Source: Granulosicoccus sp036478565
Lineage (GTDB): Bacteria; Pseudomonadota; Gammaproteobacteria; Granulosicoccales; Granulosicoccaceae
Reading direction: 5' to 3'
Assembly (NCBI GenBank): GCA_965224525.1
Contig: OZ245050.1
Location: 4,836,001-4,900,000 of the forward strand
Length of the DNA: 64,000 nt
Part shown: positions 25,583-33,978 of the stretch, piece after piece
Numbering within the stretch: position 1 is the stretch's first letter
How the letters are laid out: each line of letters begins with the position of its first letter
The notes under the pieces: model-generated
The model's input: the letters and a program-made list of their open reading frames with translations, nothing else
What the model was told of the DNA's origin: nothing
The model's database searches: none
Translations under genes and position numbers: made by a program

Positions 25583-25608
25583 AAGTGCTCCACTATAGAT
25601 GAGCACTT
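25583..25608. promoter_or_regulatory. Inverted repeat between plsY and the methyltransferase gene
   Basis: AAGTGCTC and GAGCACTT are perfect 8-base arms around a 10-base spacer, 21 bases upstream of plsY. A TTGACA on the minus strand (25608-25613) overlaps the outer edge by one base. This is the layout of an operator covering a promoter for one or both divergent genes. Confidence 0.45.
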
Positions 25609-25666
25609 GTCAAAAAGCGCGTAAAACCCCGCCTCTTCAGGCTATGAGGACGACAAATTTTCAGTC

Positions 25667-26545
25667 ATGGAATCCCTGATTCAACCGGCAAAGTCGGCGG
25701 TCGTTGCGCGTCAGTTTCGGCGAGCTGCCCGCACCTTCGCCGCAAATGCAGGCGTGTTCGAGGTAGTCGGTGAGCGACTGCGCGAGCGGTTGGATCTGCT
25801 GGCGGTAGAGCCTTCCAGTGTCCTTGATCTCGGTTGTCGAAGTGGCTATCAGCTGTCGGCCCTGCAGGCGCGCTATCCGAAGGCTCGAGTGCTTGGTGTT
25901 GATTTTGCGCCGGACGTCACAACTGATACGTCAACGGTATGGCCGGCATGGATGCCTCGTCGTCGACCTACCACCAGGCGTATTGCCGCTGATCCGCATG
26001 TTCTGCCGTTCGCTGAAGGCAGTTTCGACCTGGTGGTATCCAATCTGCTGCTGCCATTCTGTCATTCACCGCATCGCGTTTTTTCTGAGGTGGCACGTGT
26101 GCTGGCACTCGATGGCGCGTTCCTGTTTACCAGTGCCGGTCCTGATACGCTCTGTGAATATCGCTCAGCGTGGGCGGGTATCGACAGCCATTTGCATGTG
26201 TTCGGACTGATCGACATGCATGATCTGGGAGACGCCATGCTGACTGCAGGTTTTGCCGCCCCGGTGCTGGATCGGACCAATTTGATTGTTGATTATCCTT
26301 CCATCGATGCCTTGCAAAAAGAACTGCGCGAGGTTGGTGCCGCTAATCTTGCGCTTGGACGGCGACCAGGCTTGATGTCAGCAACGGTTCGCGACGCGCT
26401 GCGAGCATCGAAACACGGCGAACGATATCCAGTGACACTGGAACTGGTACAGGGGCATGCCTGGAAGGGCGAATTGAAAAAGAATCAACCCAATGGTGAG
26501 TTCGCTATATCGGTCGATTCGCTACGTCGTTCGTTGAAGCGGTAG
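25667..26545 (+). CDS. SAM-dependent methyltransferase, BioC-like
   Basis: 292 residues, class I methyltransferase. Motif I is VLDLGCRSGYQLSAL (about 49-63), followed by VLGVDFAPD and the post-motif region LPFAEGSFDLVVSNLLLPFC. The overall plan (N-terminal RRAARTFAANAGVFEVV; GPDTLCEYRSAW; FGLIDMHDLGDAM) matches the malonyl-ACP methyltransferase BioC and its relatives. BioC starts biotin synthesis, but no other bio gene is in the window, so the role is not certain. Divergent from plsY. Confidence 0.75.
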   Translation: MESLIQPAKSAVVARQFRRAARTFAANAGVFEVVGERLRERLDLLAVEPSSVLDLGCRSGYQLSALQARYPKARVLGVDFAPDVTTDTSTVWPAWMPRRRPTTRRIAADPHVLPFAEGSFDLVVSNLLLPFCHSPHRVFSEVARVLALDGAFLFTSAGPDTLCEYRSAWAGIDSHLHVFGLIDMHDLGDAMLTAGFAAPVLDRTNLIVDYPSIDALQKELREVGAANLALGRRPGLMSATVRDALRASKHGERYPVTLELVQGHAWKGELKKNQPNGEFAISVDSLRRSLKR

Positions 26546-26561
26546 GTCCGGGTATGAAAGC

Positions 26562-28724
26562 TCAGGGGATGAACACCGGCCGTTGCCAGACTCTGATGTA
26601 GTCAATTTCAAAAGGCGCTGGAAAGTCGTCGCTGTCCGGATTTGGCGTGGGAGTCCATGCGCTGCCGAGTACCATATACAGCGTGAGGTACATGCGCTGG
26701 CGCGACACCTCAGGCCCCTCCAGGCGCAATATTTCTTCGCCGTCAAGCAACCAGACGACCTGCTGCGGGTCCCACAGCACCGCATAGGTGTGGAAAGCTT
26801 CATCGAGTTCGATACCTTCCTCACTGTGGTACATGGTGGGTGAGGAGTGCGTGGTTTGTCCATCGCGTTCATCACGGTAGTGATAGGTCTGATAAGAGAT
26901 CGTCGGGCTTTCGCCCAGGAATTCGATAATATCTATTTCAGCGGCATTTAATGCAGCCCACTGGTGAAACAGGAAGAAGGCAGACAGTTTACCTGTGCCG
27001 CTCGCGACCTTTTGCCGGGACTCCACGTAACCGTAAGTGAAGTTGAAATCATCGCGTGTGGTCAGAGCGCCTGAGAGGAAAGGTTGTTGTTTGGCTTGTT
27101 CCAATAATTCAGGTGGTGTGGCGATGCCGGTAATTTGCAGGGTGTCACCGGTAAAAACAAACGGATCATAACCAAAATCTGCTTGGTTCTGCAGGTCAAC
27201 AAAGTATTGCCGTTCGCCATTGATCGTACGATCAGGCCCCCAGGGAAGGCGTGTATTCCAGTGCTCGCTATTCACCGTGTCACCACTGAATTCCTCATCA
27301 AAGACAAGTTCAAATTCTGCCAGCAGTGTGGGTACGTCCAGTCTTTCGTTATCCAGTAACTGCACAGTCAGCACACTGGATGGCGACGACTCGACACCGT
27401 CTGCACCCACGCTGGTCACCTGGTAGTCATGTGTGCTGCCTGGTAGCGGCCCCTGGGATTCACACAGCAGGTAACGGGTGAAATTACAGTCGATGTAGCT
27501 GGTGGTTTGCCAGTATTTGCGGTCCTCGTTGCTGTCCTTTTCGTTGTCGACGGTATAGATCAGCGCGTTGTCGCGGTAGACGTTGTAGGCCACTGCATCA
27601 GCCACCGGCAGCCAGCGAAACTCAACCCAGTCAATCGAAACCAATCGTGTTTCGAGTGCGTCCGGTGCGGGTAAATCACCGGCAGGTGCATCAGTGTTGC
27701 GCGGCACTACGGACAAGCTGAGTGATAACGGTGTGAAGTTCAGCGCTTCATCAAACGCGGTGATGGCATAGAGTACCGATTCTGTGTCAGGCAGTTCGCT
27801 GTCATCAAAACGCGTATCGAATACAGTCGTCAGGTAGTTGCCATTGCGGTAGACGTTGTAACCGGTCGTACCAACATTATCTTCGGAAGGCTGCCAGTTG
27901 ATGATGATTTGCGTTTCTGAAGCCAATTCTGTCGCAAGGCCGCTTACGATCGCGGGTGGTGTGGAGTCGATTTCAGAATCTGGCGGTTCGGATAGTGTGT
28001 CAGGATCGTCCGTGTCGGGCGGATCAACTATCGGATCGTCCGGGTCTTCAACGGGAGGCGGCGTTGATGCTTCTGCATTGGCTGTAGCGACATCAGAACG
28101 AGCGCTAAAATTACGTGGCTCGTCAAATGCGATGACGTAGTAAGTATGTTCCTGGCCGTCATCGACATCCGAGTCAGTTACTGGCGAGTGGTTAACAGTT
28201 GTGAAGTAGATATCATCGCGATAAAGGTTGTAACCAATAACGGCAGCATCGTCGATTGACGCTTGCCAGTTTACTTCAACTGTTGCAGGTGAACTGCGTA
28301 TTGCGATCAAATCTATTGGTGCGGTCGGCGTTGTCGAGTCTGGCAGCACGATGGGTAGGTCGGTTGGAACGAAGCTCACCTCTTCCGAGCGGTTCGAATA
28401 GCTGCGCCTGGAACCATCGGTGGGCGAATCGAAGGCCGTCACATAGTAGCGAGTGGATTCTGTTTCATCGAGTTCATCAATATAGAGCGTCTCGGTAACA
28501 GTAGCGACGTAGTGACCATTGCGATACACGTTATAACCCGCGATCGTTTCATCATCAGTTGCGGCTTGCCACGTCAGGGTTATTTCGCGGGCATCAATAG
28601 CGCCTAGCGGAATCCCGGGTACACCGGGGCCTGATGCCATAGCGGTTGATACGTAAAACAGTGAGGCCAGCAAGGGTGCCCACAGATGCACAGGATCAGA
28701 CCTTTTGGCTATGGGTTGCATCAC
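26562..28724 (-). CDS. Secreted FN3-GH16 family glycanase
   Basis: 720 residues. A signal peptide (cleavage near residue 30, STAMA) is followed by fibronectin type III-like domains at about 35-115, 132-215, 255-340 and 345-455, with a Pro/Asp-rich linker at about 216-250. The C-terminal GH16 domain (about 465-715) has the catalytic motif ExDxxE as EIDIIE, preceded by FHQWAALNA, and ends with the usual DYIRVWQ. GH16 enzymes cut beta-1,3/1,4-glucans, agar, carrageenan or similar polymers. Here it may digest algal or matrix polysaccharide outside the cell; the exact substrate is not readable. It converges on the methyltransferase gene with a 16-base gap. Confidence 0.88.
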   Translation of the reverse strand: MMQPIAKRSDPVHLWAPLLASLFYVSTAMASGPGVPGIPLGAIDAREITLTWQAATDDETIAGYNVYRNGHYVATVTETLYIDELDETESTRYYVTAFDSPTDGSRRSYSNRSEEVSFVPTDLPIVLPDSTTPTAPIDLIAIRSSPATVEVNWQASIDDAAVIGYNLYRDDIYFTTVNHSPVTDSDVDDGQEHTYYVIAFDEPRNFSARSDVATANAEASTPPPVEDPDDPIVDPPDTDDPDTLSEPPDSEIDSTPPAIVSGLATELASETQIIINWQPSEDNVGTTGYNVYRNGNYLTTVFDTRFDDSELPDTESVLYAITAFDEALNFTPLSLSLSVVPRNTDAPAGDLPAPDALETRLVSIDWVEFRWLPVADAVAYNVYRDNALIYTVDNEKDSNEDRKYWQTTSYIDCNFTRYLLCESQGPLPGSTHDYQVTSVGADGVESSPSSVLTVQLLDNERLDVPTLLAEFELVFDEEFSGDTVNSEHWNTRLPWGPDRTINGERQYFVDLQNQADFGYDPFVFTGDTLQITGIATPPELLEQAKQQPFLSGALTTRDDFNFTYGYVESRQKVASGTGKLSAFFLFHQWAALNAAEIDIIEFLGESPTISYQTYHYRDERDGQTTHSSPTMYHSEEGIELDEAFHTYAVLWDPQQVVWLLDGEEILRLEGPEVSRQRMYLTLYMVLGSAWTPTPNPDSDDFPAPFEIDYIRVWQRPVFIP

Positions 28725-28737
28725 TCTCGTCCTGCGG

Positions 28738-28758
28738 TAACGTAACGTGGGCTAACGT
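28738..28758. promoter_or_regulatory. TAACGT repeats upstream of the GH16 gene
   Basis: TAACGT occurs three times (28738, 28743, 28753) within 21 bases, just upstream of the GH16 start. The last is part of TAACGTTA. It may be a cluster of regulator half-sites. Confidence 0.3.
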
Positions 28759-28973
28759 TAACAGACCTTAACCATATGCGTCGAAGTAGTGACATGTCGG
28801 GTCAATTTGGTGACGGCTATTGCGGTGTTGCTGCAATGTTGTTCATCAATGCGGTTATTGACAGAGGTATTCGGTTTACAGATTCGTAAGTTTTCGGTGA
28901 GGTGGCGGAAAGATGGCGGACCGATAGTGCAGTGATGCGAAGTGATGTTGCTTCGCCCGAGGGAGTACGGCTT

Positions 28974-29363
28974 ATGGCTATCAATACTCGAATCCAACGA
29001 AAATCAACTCAACACATACCCGGTGTGATGCGCCAGTACGCGCTAAAGCGACCCGGTAAAACGGTACGTGTATCTCGCCACCGACAGGTGATGAGTCTTG
29101 CTGCGGGTTTGGTATTGTTGCTGGGCATAATGATGGCTGGCAATGCCGACGCCACCTTGCGTGCAATGGAATGCGGTAGCGGGCACAGTTTCTGGAAGAT
29201 GCCTGTGGTCGATGGTGTGGTGGTTTCGGTGCACGATGGGGTTGCAACCATCAATGGGCAGATTCGAACACCGCAGGAGCGCTATTCGGTCTACCAGGCG
29301 GCTGCAAATACTGCCGGTGTGTCCCATGTCATTGATTTAACCACGGTAGCGAACGTTGAGTAG
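28974..29363 (+). CDS. Small secreted BON-like domain protein
   Basis: 129 residues from ATG 28974, which has GAGGGA upstream. A basic N-region (1-40) precedes a hydrophobic segment (about 42-60) ending in NADA, a likely signal peptide. The mature part (DGVVVSVHDGVATINGQIRTPQERYSVYQAA..GVSHVIDLTTVANVE) resembles one BON domain, a fold found in OsmY-type envelope proteins that bind phospholipid. It lies directly before a two-component pair and may be in the same transcript. The domain call rests on pattern only. Confidence 0.6.
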   Translation: MAINTRIQRKSTQHIPGVMRQYALKRPGKTVRVSRHRQVMSLAAGLVLLLGIMMAGNADATLRAMECGSGHSFWKMPVVDGVVVSVHDGVATINGQIRTPQERYSVYQAAANTAGVSHVIDLTTVANVE

Positions 29364-29416
29364 TAGTAATGGTCACAATAGCTGCACAACAAATCCGGCA
29401 CTGCCAGAGAAATAAA

Positions 29417-30094
29417 ATGCACATTATGCTCGTTGAGGATGATCCGCAAATGGCGGACTATGCCGCCCGCGGTTTCACAGAATCCGGTCACATTGTTGAT
29501 GTGCTTGATAACGGCAAGGAGGCGATGATTCAGTGCTTGCAAACACAGTATGATGTGCTGGTTGTCGATCGCATGTTGCCGGGTATGGATGGCTTGTCAA
29601 TGGTTAAGGCGTTGCGCGCATCCGGCAACAAAACGCCGGTTATATTTCTAACAGCAGTTGCAGGTGTAGATGATCGGGTTGCCGGTCTTGAGGCGGGTGG
29701 CGACGATTATTTAACCAAGCCGTTTGCTTTCTCTGAGCTTTTGGCAAGAGTCAATGCGCTTGCACGGCGGCCCGCGACATCGGTGGAAATAACACATTTA
29801 AATGTGGCAGATTTACGGCTTGATCTGCTGGCTCGTACTGCGACACGTGGCGGCGAATCCATCGAACTGCAACCGCGCGAATTTACCTTGCTTGAAGTGC
29901 TGATGCGTAACGAAGGTCGAGTGGTCAGCCGAACCATGCTGCTTGAACAAGTGTGGGATTTTCATTTTGATCCCAAGACCAGTGTGGTGGAAACTCATAT
30001 CAGCCGCTTGCGCAGCAAGATAGACAAGCCCTTTCCCGAATCCCTGTTGCACACTGTCCGAAATCTCGGGTACAGCATGCATGCGCCTCGCTAA
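29417..30094 (+). CDS. OmpR/PhoB-family response regulator
   Basis: 225 residues from ATG 29417 (the open frame reaches 29369). The receiver domain has the acidic pair ED, phosphoacceptor Asp51 in VVDRMLPGMDG, and the conserved Lys in LTKPF. The C-terminal winged helix ends in VWDFHFDPKTSVVETHISRLRSKI and VRNLGYSM. It is most like the QseB/PmrA/CusR group in layout. It overlaps the kinase gene by 14 bases. Targets are unknown; nearby candidates are the BON-like gene and the GH16 gene. Confidence 0.93.
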   Translation: MHIMLVEDDPQMADYAARGFTESGHIVDVLDNGKEAMIQCLQTQYDVLVVDRMLPGMDGLSMVKALRASGNKTPVIFLTAVAGVDDRVAGLEAGGDDYLTKPFAFSELLARVNALARRPATSVEITHLNVADLRLDLLARTATRGGESIELQPREFTLLEVLMRNEGRVVSRTMLLEQVWDFHFDPKTSVVETHISRLRSKIDKPFPESLLHTVRNLGYSMHAPR

Positions 30095-31631
30095 ACCTAA
30101 CACGACTATTGCTGGCGATGGTCTGTCTGTTACGGAAAACTATGATTGCGTAGGCCGGGGTATGACAGGTGCCGGCGAATACCGGCCCCGCTCAGGTTCG
30201 CGAGAGGTTGTGCCGGAAGGTTTTCTGCGCGTATTGCGGAACCGGATTTTTAAAAAATATCCTTTGCTGCGTAGCTCCCCATTTCGTATTGGAATGATGT
30301 TTTGGCTATTGTTCATGCTCTGTTTTTCAGTCGCAGACTATGTGTTGTATGAAACCCTGCAAACCCGGTTGCTCAATCGAATCGATAGTTCACTAGCCGA
30401 ACGTTTTACCGCAATTTCAGCGGTGTATGAAGAATACGGTGTGGATGGTGTGCTTGAGATTGCCAGTTTGCGTGAGCTGGCGCCGATGCAATCGAGCATG
30501 GGATTTCACCTATCAACTGTTGATGGCACTCGCATCGCAGGCAATGTGCCGATCTGCATCACCGAGAAAGGCTGGGATGTGCTGCGTGGCGAAGATCTTG
30601 GGCTGGAAGGTGATGGTAGTTCTTATCGTTTTTTTACCTCTGATCTGGGTGGGAATCTATTGTCACTAGGGGTCAATTTACAGCCGCTTGAAGACTTGCG
30701 TAGCATTACCCTGAGCTGTCTGCTATGGACATTTCTGGCGTCAATAGTGGTGGCAGTTATTGCAGCAGCCTTGTTGGCGAAGCGTCTGCAACGTCGGGTC
30801 GACGGGCTGGCACAAGCACTTAACAGTGCTGCGCAAGGGCGTCTGGATGCGCGCGTGCCAGTTAGCTGCGCTGATGATGACATCGATGAGATGGCGGTTA
30901 AGATGAACATGGCTCTGGCCAGACTCAAACAAACAGTCGACGGTATGCGCCAGGTCAGCACCGATATTGCGCATGATCTTAAAACCCCCTTGAACCGCTT
31001 GTATATTCAGATCGAGGATGCTGCCAGAAAAAGTCGCGCTGGAATTTGTGTGGGCGACGAGCTGGATGAAGCATTGGGTGAGACCGACAGTATCAACGGT
31101 ACATTCGAAGCGCTGCTGCGTATTGCACAGATTGAAGCAGGGGCGCGTCGCTCGCAATTTCAGCAATTCGACCTGGTCGATACCATAAACACCGTGGCTG
31201 AAGTATATGAACCGGTCGTTGAGGAACATGGTCAGGCGCTTGATGTGCAGCTGCCCGATAACCTGTCATTGGCTATCTTTGGTGATCGTGAATTGATCAT
31301 GCAATTGATCGTTAACCTGGTAGAAAACGCTATTCATCACTGTGGTAGTGACGCTGCGCGTATAAAGCTCGCTGCTGGTAAGTCTGATAGCGCGGTGTGG
31401 TTCAGCGTTGCAGACAATGGCCCGGGTATTCCCGAAGACGAACGAGAGAAAGTGTTTCAACGTCTGTACCGGCTTGAACGTAGCCGTACCACGAAAGGTA
31501 CCGGATTGGGCTTGAGCCTGGTCAAGGCGATTGCCGAACTGCACTGTGGAAAGGTGTCACTGGAAGACAACCACCCCGGTTTGCGGGTAGTGGTAACACT
31601 GGATCGCAATTGTCCGATTGATAGTGGCTGA
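30081..31631 (+). CDS. Sensor histidine kinase
   Basis: 516 residues. Two membrane helices (about 72-92 and 213-235) flank a periplasmic sensor of about 120 residues. A HAMP domain follows (about 236-290), then the HisKA domain with phosphoacceptor His298 in IAHDLKTPLNRL, and the HATPase domain with N-box NLVENAIHHC, G1 DNGPGIP, F-box FQRLYR and G2 GTGLGLSLVKAI. This is the partner of the regulator just before it. The first 60-70 residues before helix 1 are unusually long, so the true start may be a later Met (for example residue 28). Confidence 0.92.
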   Translation: MRLAKPNTTIAGDGLSVTENYDCVGRGMTGAGEYRPRSGSREVVPEGFLRVLRNRIFKKYPLLRSSPFRIGMMFWLLFMLCFSVADYVLYETLQTRLLNRIDSSLAERFTAISAVYEEYGVDGVLEIASLRELAPMQSSMGFHLSTVDGTRIAGNVPICITEKGWDVLRGEDLGLEGDGSSYRFFTSDLGGNLLSLGVNLQPLEDLRSITLSCLLWTFLASIVVAVIAAALLAKRLQRRVDGLAQALNSAAQGRLDARVPVSCADDDIDEMAVKMNMALARLKQTVDGMRQVSTDIAHDLKTPLNRLYIQIEDAARKSRAGICVGDELDEALGETDSINGTFEALLRIAQIEAGARRSQFQQFDLVDTINTVAEVYEPVVEEHGQALDVQLPDNLSLAIFGDRELIMQLIVNLVENAIHHCGSDAARIKLAAGKSDSAVWFSVADNGPGIPEDEREKVFQRLYRLERSRTTKGTGLGLSLVKAIAELHCGKVSLEDNHPGLRVVVTLDRNCPIDSG

Positions 31632-31950
31632 AGTTGTTGATGGGGAGTTGTGGTCTTCTCGCCATCTTTATGTTGTTGATAGGCATGGCAGTTATTACAA
31701 CCCTATCTCTCCCGAGCCACAGAGTCTGCCTCTGGTGCTGAAGAAGGAAATCCACCGGTCATTGCAAACAGCGTTTGTACCAATTGTGACGCTGTGTTGA
31801 TATTTGCGCAGAGAATGTTTTTGAATTTGGCTTTCGCTACCAACCATTATTCTTGCGAAGCAAATAAAAAAGCCGCCTGTAGCGGCGGCTATAACAAGCA
31901 AACTTATGGTACTGCCCGCCCCTTTAACAGGGTGGGCAGCGGGTTCCTTC
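31632..31950. other. 319-base gap between convergent kinase gene and rpoH
   Basis: The only element seen is the rpoH terminator at 31862-31890. The rest holds no supported gene. Confidence 0.5.
31862..31890 (-). terminator. Rho-independent terminator of rpoH
   Basis: On minus, a 7-bp GC-rich stem AGCCGCC/GGCGGCT with a 6-base loop is followed by a run of T residues. It lies 61 bases after the rpoH stop. Confidence 0.9.
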
Positions 31951-32823
31951 TCAGGCAGCTTCAAGCAGGTGATTCTTTATCTTCTTCATCGCCGCTTTTT
32001 CAATCTGGCGAATTCGTTCGGCGGAAACACCGTACTCTCCAGCCAACTCGTGCAGTGTTGATTTCTCATCCTGCAACCAGCGCCGCTCAAGAATTGTGCG
32101 ACTGCGATCATCAAGAATGTCGAAGCCAGCAGCCAGGCCTTGCAAGGAATGATCAAGCCCATCCTGCTTTTCAACCACCATTGACGGATCTGCCTGCTCA
32201 TCGTGCAGCAGCTCGGATGGTGACAGACTAATGCGATCTTCACTGGCACCGGCAGGTGCGTCAAACGCATTGTCATGACCGTGCATGCGCGACTCCATCT
32301 CGACCACCACTTTTGGATCGACACCCAGGTCTTCGGCAACCGCATTGACCTCATCCTGGCTAAACCAGTTGAGCTGTTTTTTAGCACTGCGCAGTTTGAA
32401 GAACAGCTTGCGCTGTGACTTGGTTGTTGCGACCTTGACGATGCGCCAGTTACGAATCACATACTCGTGAATTTCAGCACGAATCCAGTGCACGGCAAAC
32501 GAGATCAGTCGCACACCGACATCCGGGTCGAATCGCTTGACTGCCTTCATCAGGCCGATGTTGCCTTCTTGCACCAGGTCAGACATTGGCAGACCATAAC
32601 CTTTGTAGCTGCGTGCGATATGTACCACAAAGCGCAGCTGCGACATGACCAGCTGACGGGCGGCATCAAGATCTTCACTTTCGCGCAGACGGCGCGCCAG
32701 CGTCTGCTCTTCCTCTACGGACAGCAGCTCGATGTTGGCGATTTTAGCCATGTAGGCGTTCAGGTCATCAGCGAGGACCGGAAGCGATATTGATTTCTGG
32801 TTCACAACCAGGGCGTTACTCAT
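31951..32823 (-). CDS. rpoH: Heat shock sigma factor RpoH (sigma-32)
   Basis: 290 residues. It directs RNA polymerase to heat shock promoters. Region 2 has SYKGYGLPMSDLVQEGNIGLMKAVKRFDP and the promoter-melting HWIRAEIHEYVIRNWRIVK. The RpoH box QRKLFFKLRSAKK, diagnostic for sigma-32, follows directly. Region 4 ends with the helix-turn-helix ELAGEYGVSAERIRQIEKAAMKKI. The start has GGAGA 7 bases upstream. A perfect CIRCE operator lies 34 bases before the start, indicating repression by HrcA. The next gene group, ftsX-ftsE-ftsY, is the standard neighbour. Confidence 0.97.
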   Translation of the reverse strand: MSNALVVNQKSISLPVLADDLNAYMAKIANIELLSVEEEQTLARRLRESEDLDAARQLVMSQLRFVVHIARSYKGYGLPMSDLVQEGNIGLMKAVKRFDPDVGVRLISFAVHWIRAEIHEYVIRNWRIVKVATTKSQRKLFFKLRSAKKQLNWFSQDEVNAVAEDLGVDPKVVVEMESRMHGHDNAFDAPAGASEDRISLSPSELLHDEQADPSMVVEKQDGLDHSLQGLAAGFDILDDRSRTILERRWLQDEKSTLHELAGEYGVSAERIRQIEKAAMKKIKNHLLEAA

Positions 32824-32856
32824 GTATTTCTCCAGCGGTTTACTACAACCGCAATT

Positions 32857-32883
32857 TTAGCACTCGGTAGGTGAGAGTGCTAA
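32857..32883. promoter_or_regulatory. CIRCE operator (HrcA binding site) upstream of rpoH
   Basis: TTAGCACTC, nine bases, then GAGTGCTAA: an exact match to the CIRCE consensus. It lies 34 bases upstream of the rpoH start codon, in its 5-prime leader or promoter. CIRCE is normally bound by HrcA at groESL and dnaK operons. hrcA itself is not in this window. Confidence 0.93.
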
Positions 32884-33006
32884 ACAGCGGCAAAGTTCCG
32901 TTGAATTTTAACGTGCGTGAGGTGTTAATAAAGGTTACATGAAATTAATAAAACGGTATAAAACAGCAACTTAACCGTGTATTCCCGAGGTCATAACCCG
33001 GCATTA

Positions 33007-33978
33007 CTACCGCGAAGGACGATAAAGCGTGCCTAATGCACCGATCAGGCCCAGAAGGGTGGAAATGGCGAGCACAGTGCCAAATTGTGACGCGGTCGGC
33101 ATTTTCAGATGGAAACTACTGGCGTAGAGCGTCGCCAGCTCATGCGCTGGCTGAAGTAGCGCCTGAAAGGTCAGAAACGCCAGCAAACAGGCCATCAGGC
33201 CGCCCAAAAATCCATACAGTGCGCCGGTGTACAAAATGGGCCGGTTCAGGAAATGCCGACTAGCGCCGAGCAGGCTGGCCACTTCGCGTTCCCGCTGACG
33301 ACGAAGTAGTTCCAGGCGGATGGTATTGCCGATGACCAGCAGTGCAGTCAATGTCAGGAAGCCCGCAAGCAACCAGGCCAGCAAGCGCAATAATTCGACC
33401 ACAGCATGCAGGCGTTTAACCCACTGAAGGTCCAGTTGAATACGCTCTACAGAAGCCATTTTGCCAAGGGTTTTCGACAGACGTTCGAGTCGGACTGGCT
33501 CCAGGGTGTCTGCATCAGGATAGACGACAATTGCACCCGGCAAAGGGTTGCTGCCAAGCACCTCCAGTGCATCGGATACATCACTGTTTTCGGTCAATGT
33601 CGCCAGTGCTTCATCATGAGAGATGTAACTGGTCTTGCGTATACCGGGCTGGCCGAGTAATTCCTGTGCCAGAGAGGCGCCTTGCAGGTCGGTGATTTGG
33701 GCATCGAGATACAAGGTCAGGCTTTCGCCCTCAACACCGCGATTGCCCAGTTGCTGCAATGGGCCTGCGGCAAACAACAATAGAACGGGTAGGGCGAGCG
33801 TGATGCCAAGCATCAACAAGGTAGACAGGCTCGACCATTTGCGCAGCGTTAGTTGTCTAAAGCTTTGTGCCAGTGCGTAGCCGCGGTGTCGGTAGGTCCA
33901 ACGGGGGCCGGCTGCCCGGTTGATTGCATCGCTGGCGGCTTCGTTGCTTGCTGATGATGTTGTTTGTGATTTCATCAT
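33007..33978 (-). CDS. ftsX: Cell division ABC transporter permease FtsX
   Basis: 323 residues with four membrane helices and a large periplasmic loop after the first, the FtsX plan. The N-terminal 38 residues are cytoplasmic and variable. The core contains the SLSTLLMLGITLALPVLLLF helix and the late RREREVASLLGAS coupling segment. With FtsE it controls septal peptidoglycan hydrolases through EnvC-type activators. It overlaps ftsE by 4 bases (ATGA). Confidence 0.95.
   Translation of the reverse strand: MMKSQTTSSASNEAASDAINRAAGPRWTYRHRGYALAQSFRQLTLRKWSSLSTLLMLGITLALPVLLLFAAGPLQQLGNRGVEGESLTLYLDAQITDLQGASLAQELLGQPGIRKTSYISHDEALATLTENSDVSDALEVLGSNPLPGAIVVYPDADTLEPVRLERLSKTLGKMASVERIQLDLQWVKRLHAVVELLRLLAWLLAGFLTLTALLVIGNTIRLELLRRQREREVASLLGASRHFLNRPILYTGALYGFLGGLMACLLAFLTFQALLQPAHELATLYASSFHLKMPTASQFGTVLAISTLLGLIGALGTLYRPSR

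Noticed and set aside
31618..31800. 60-residue plus-strand open frame after the kinase gene
   Set aside because: It starts inside the kinase gene, has no motif and no ribosome site.
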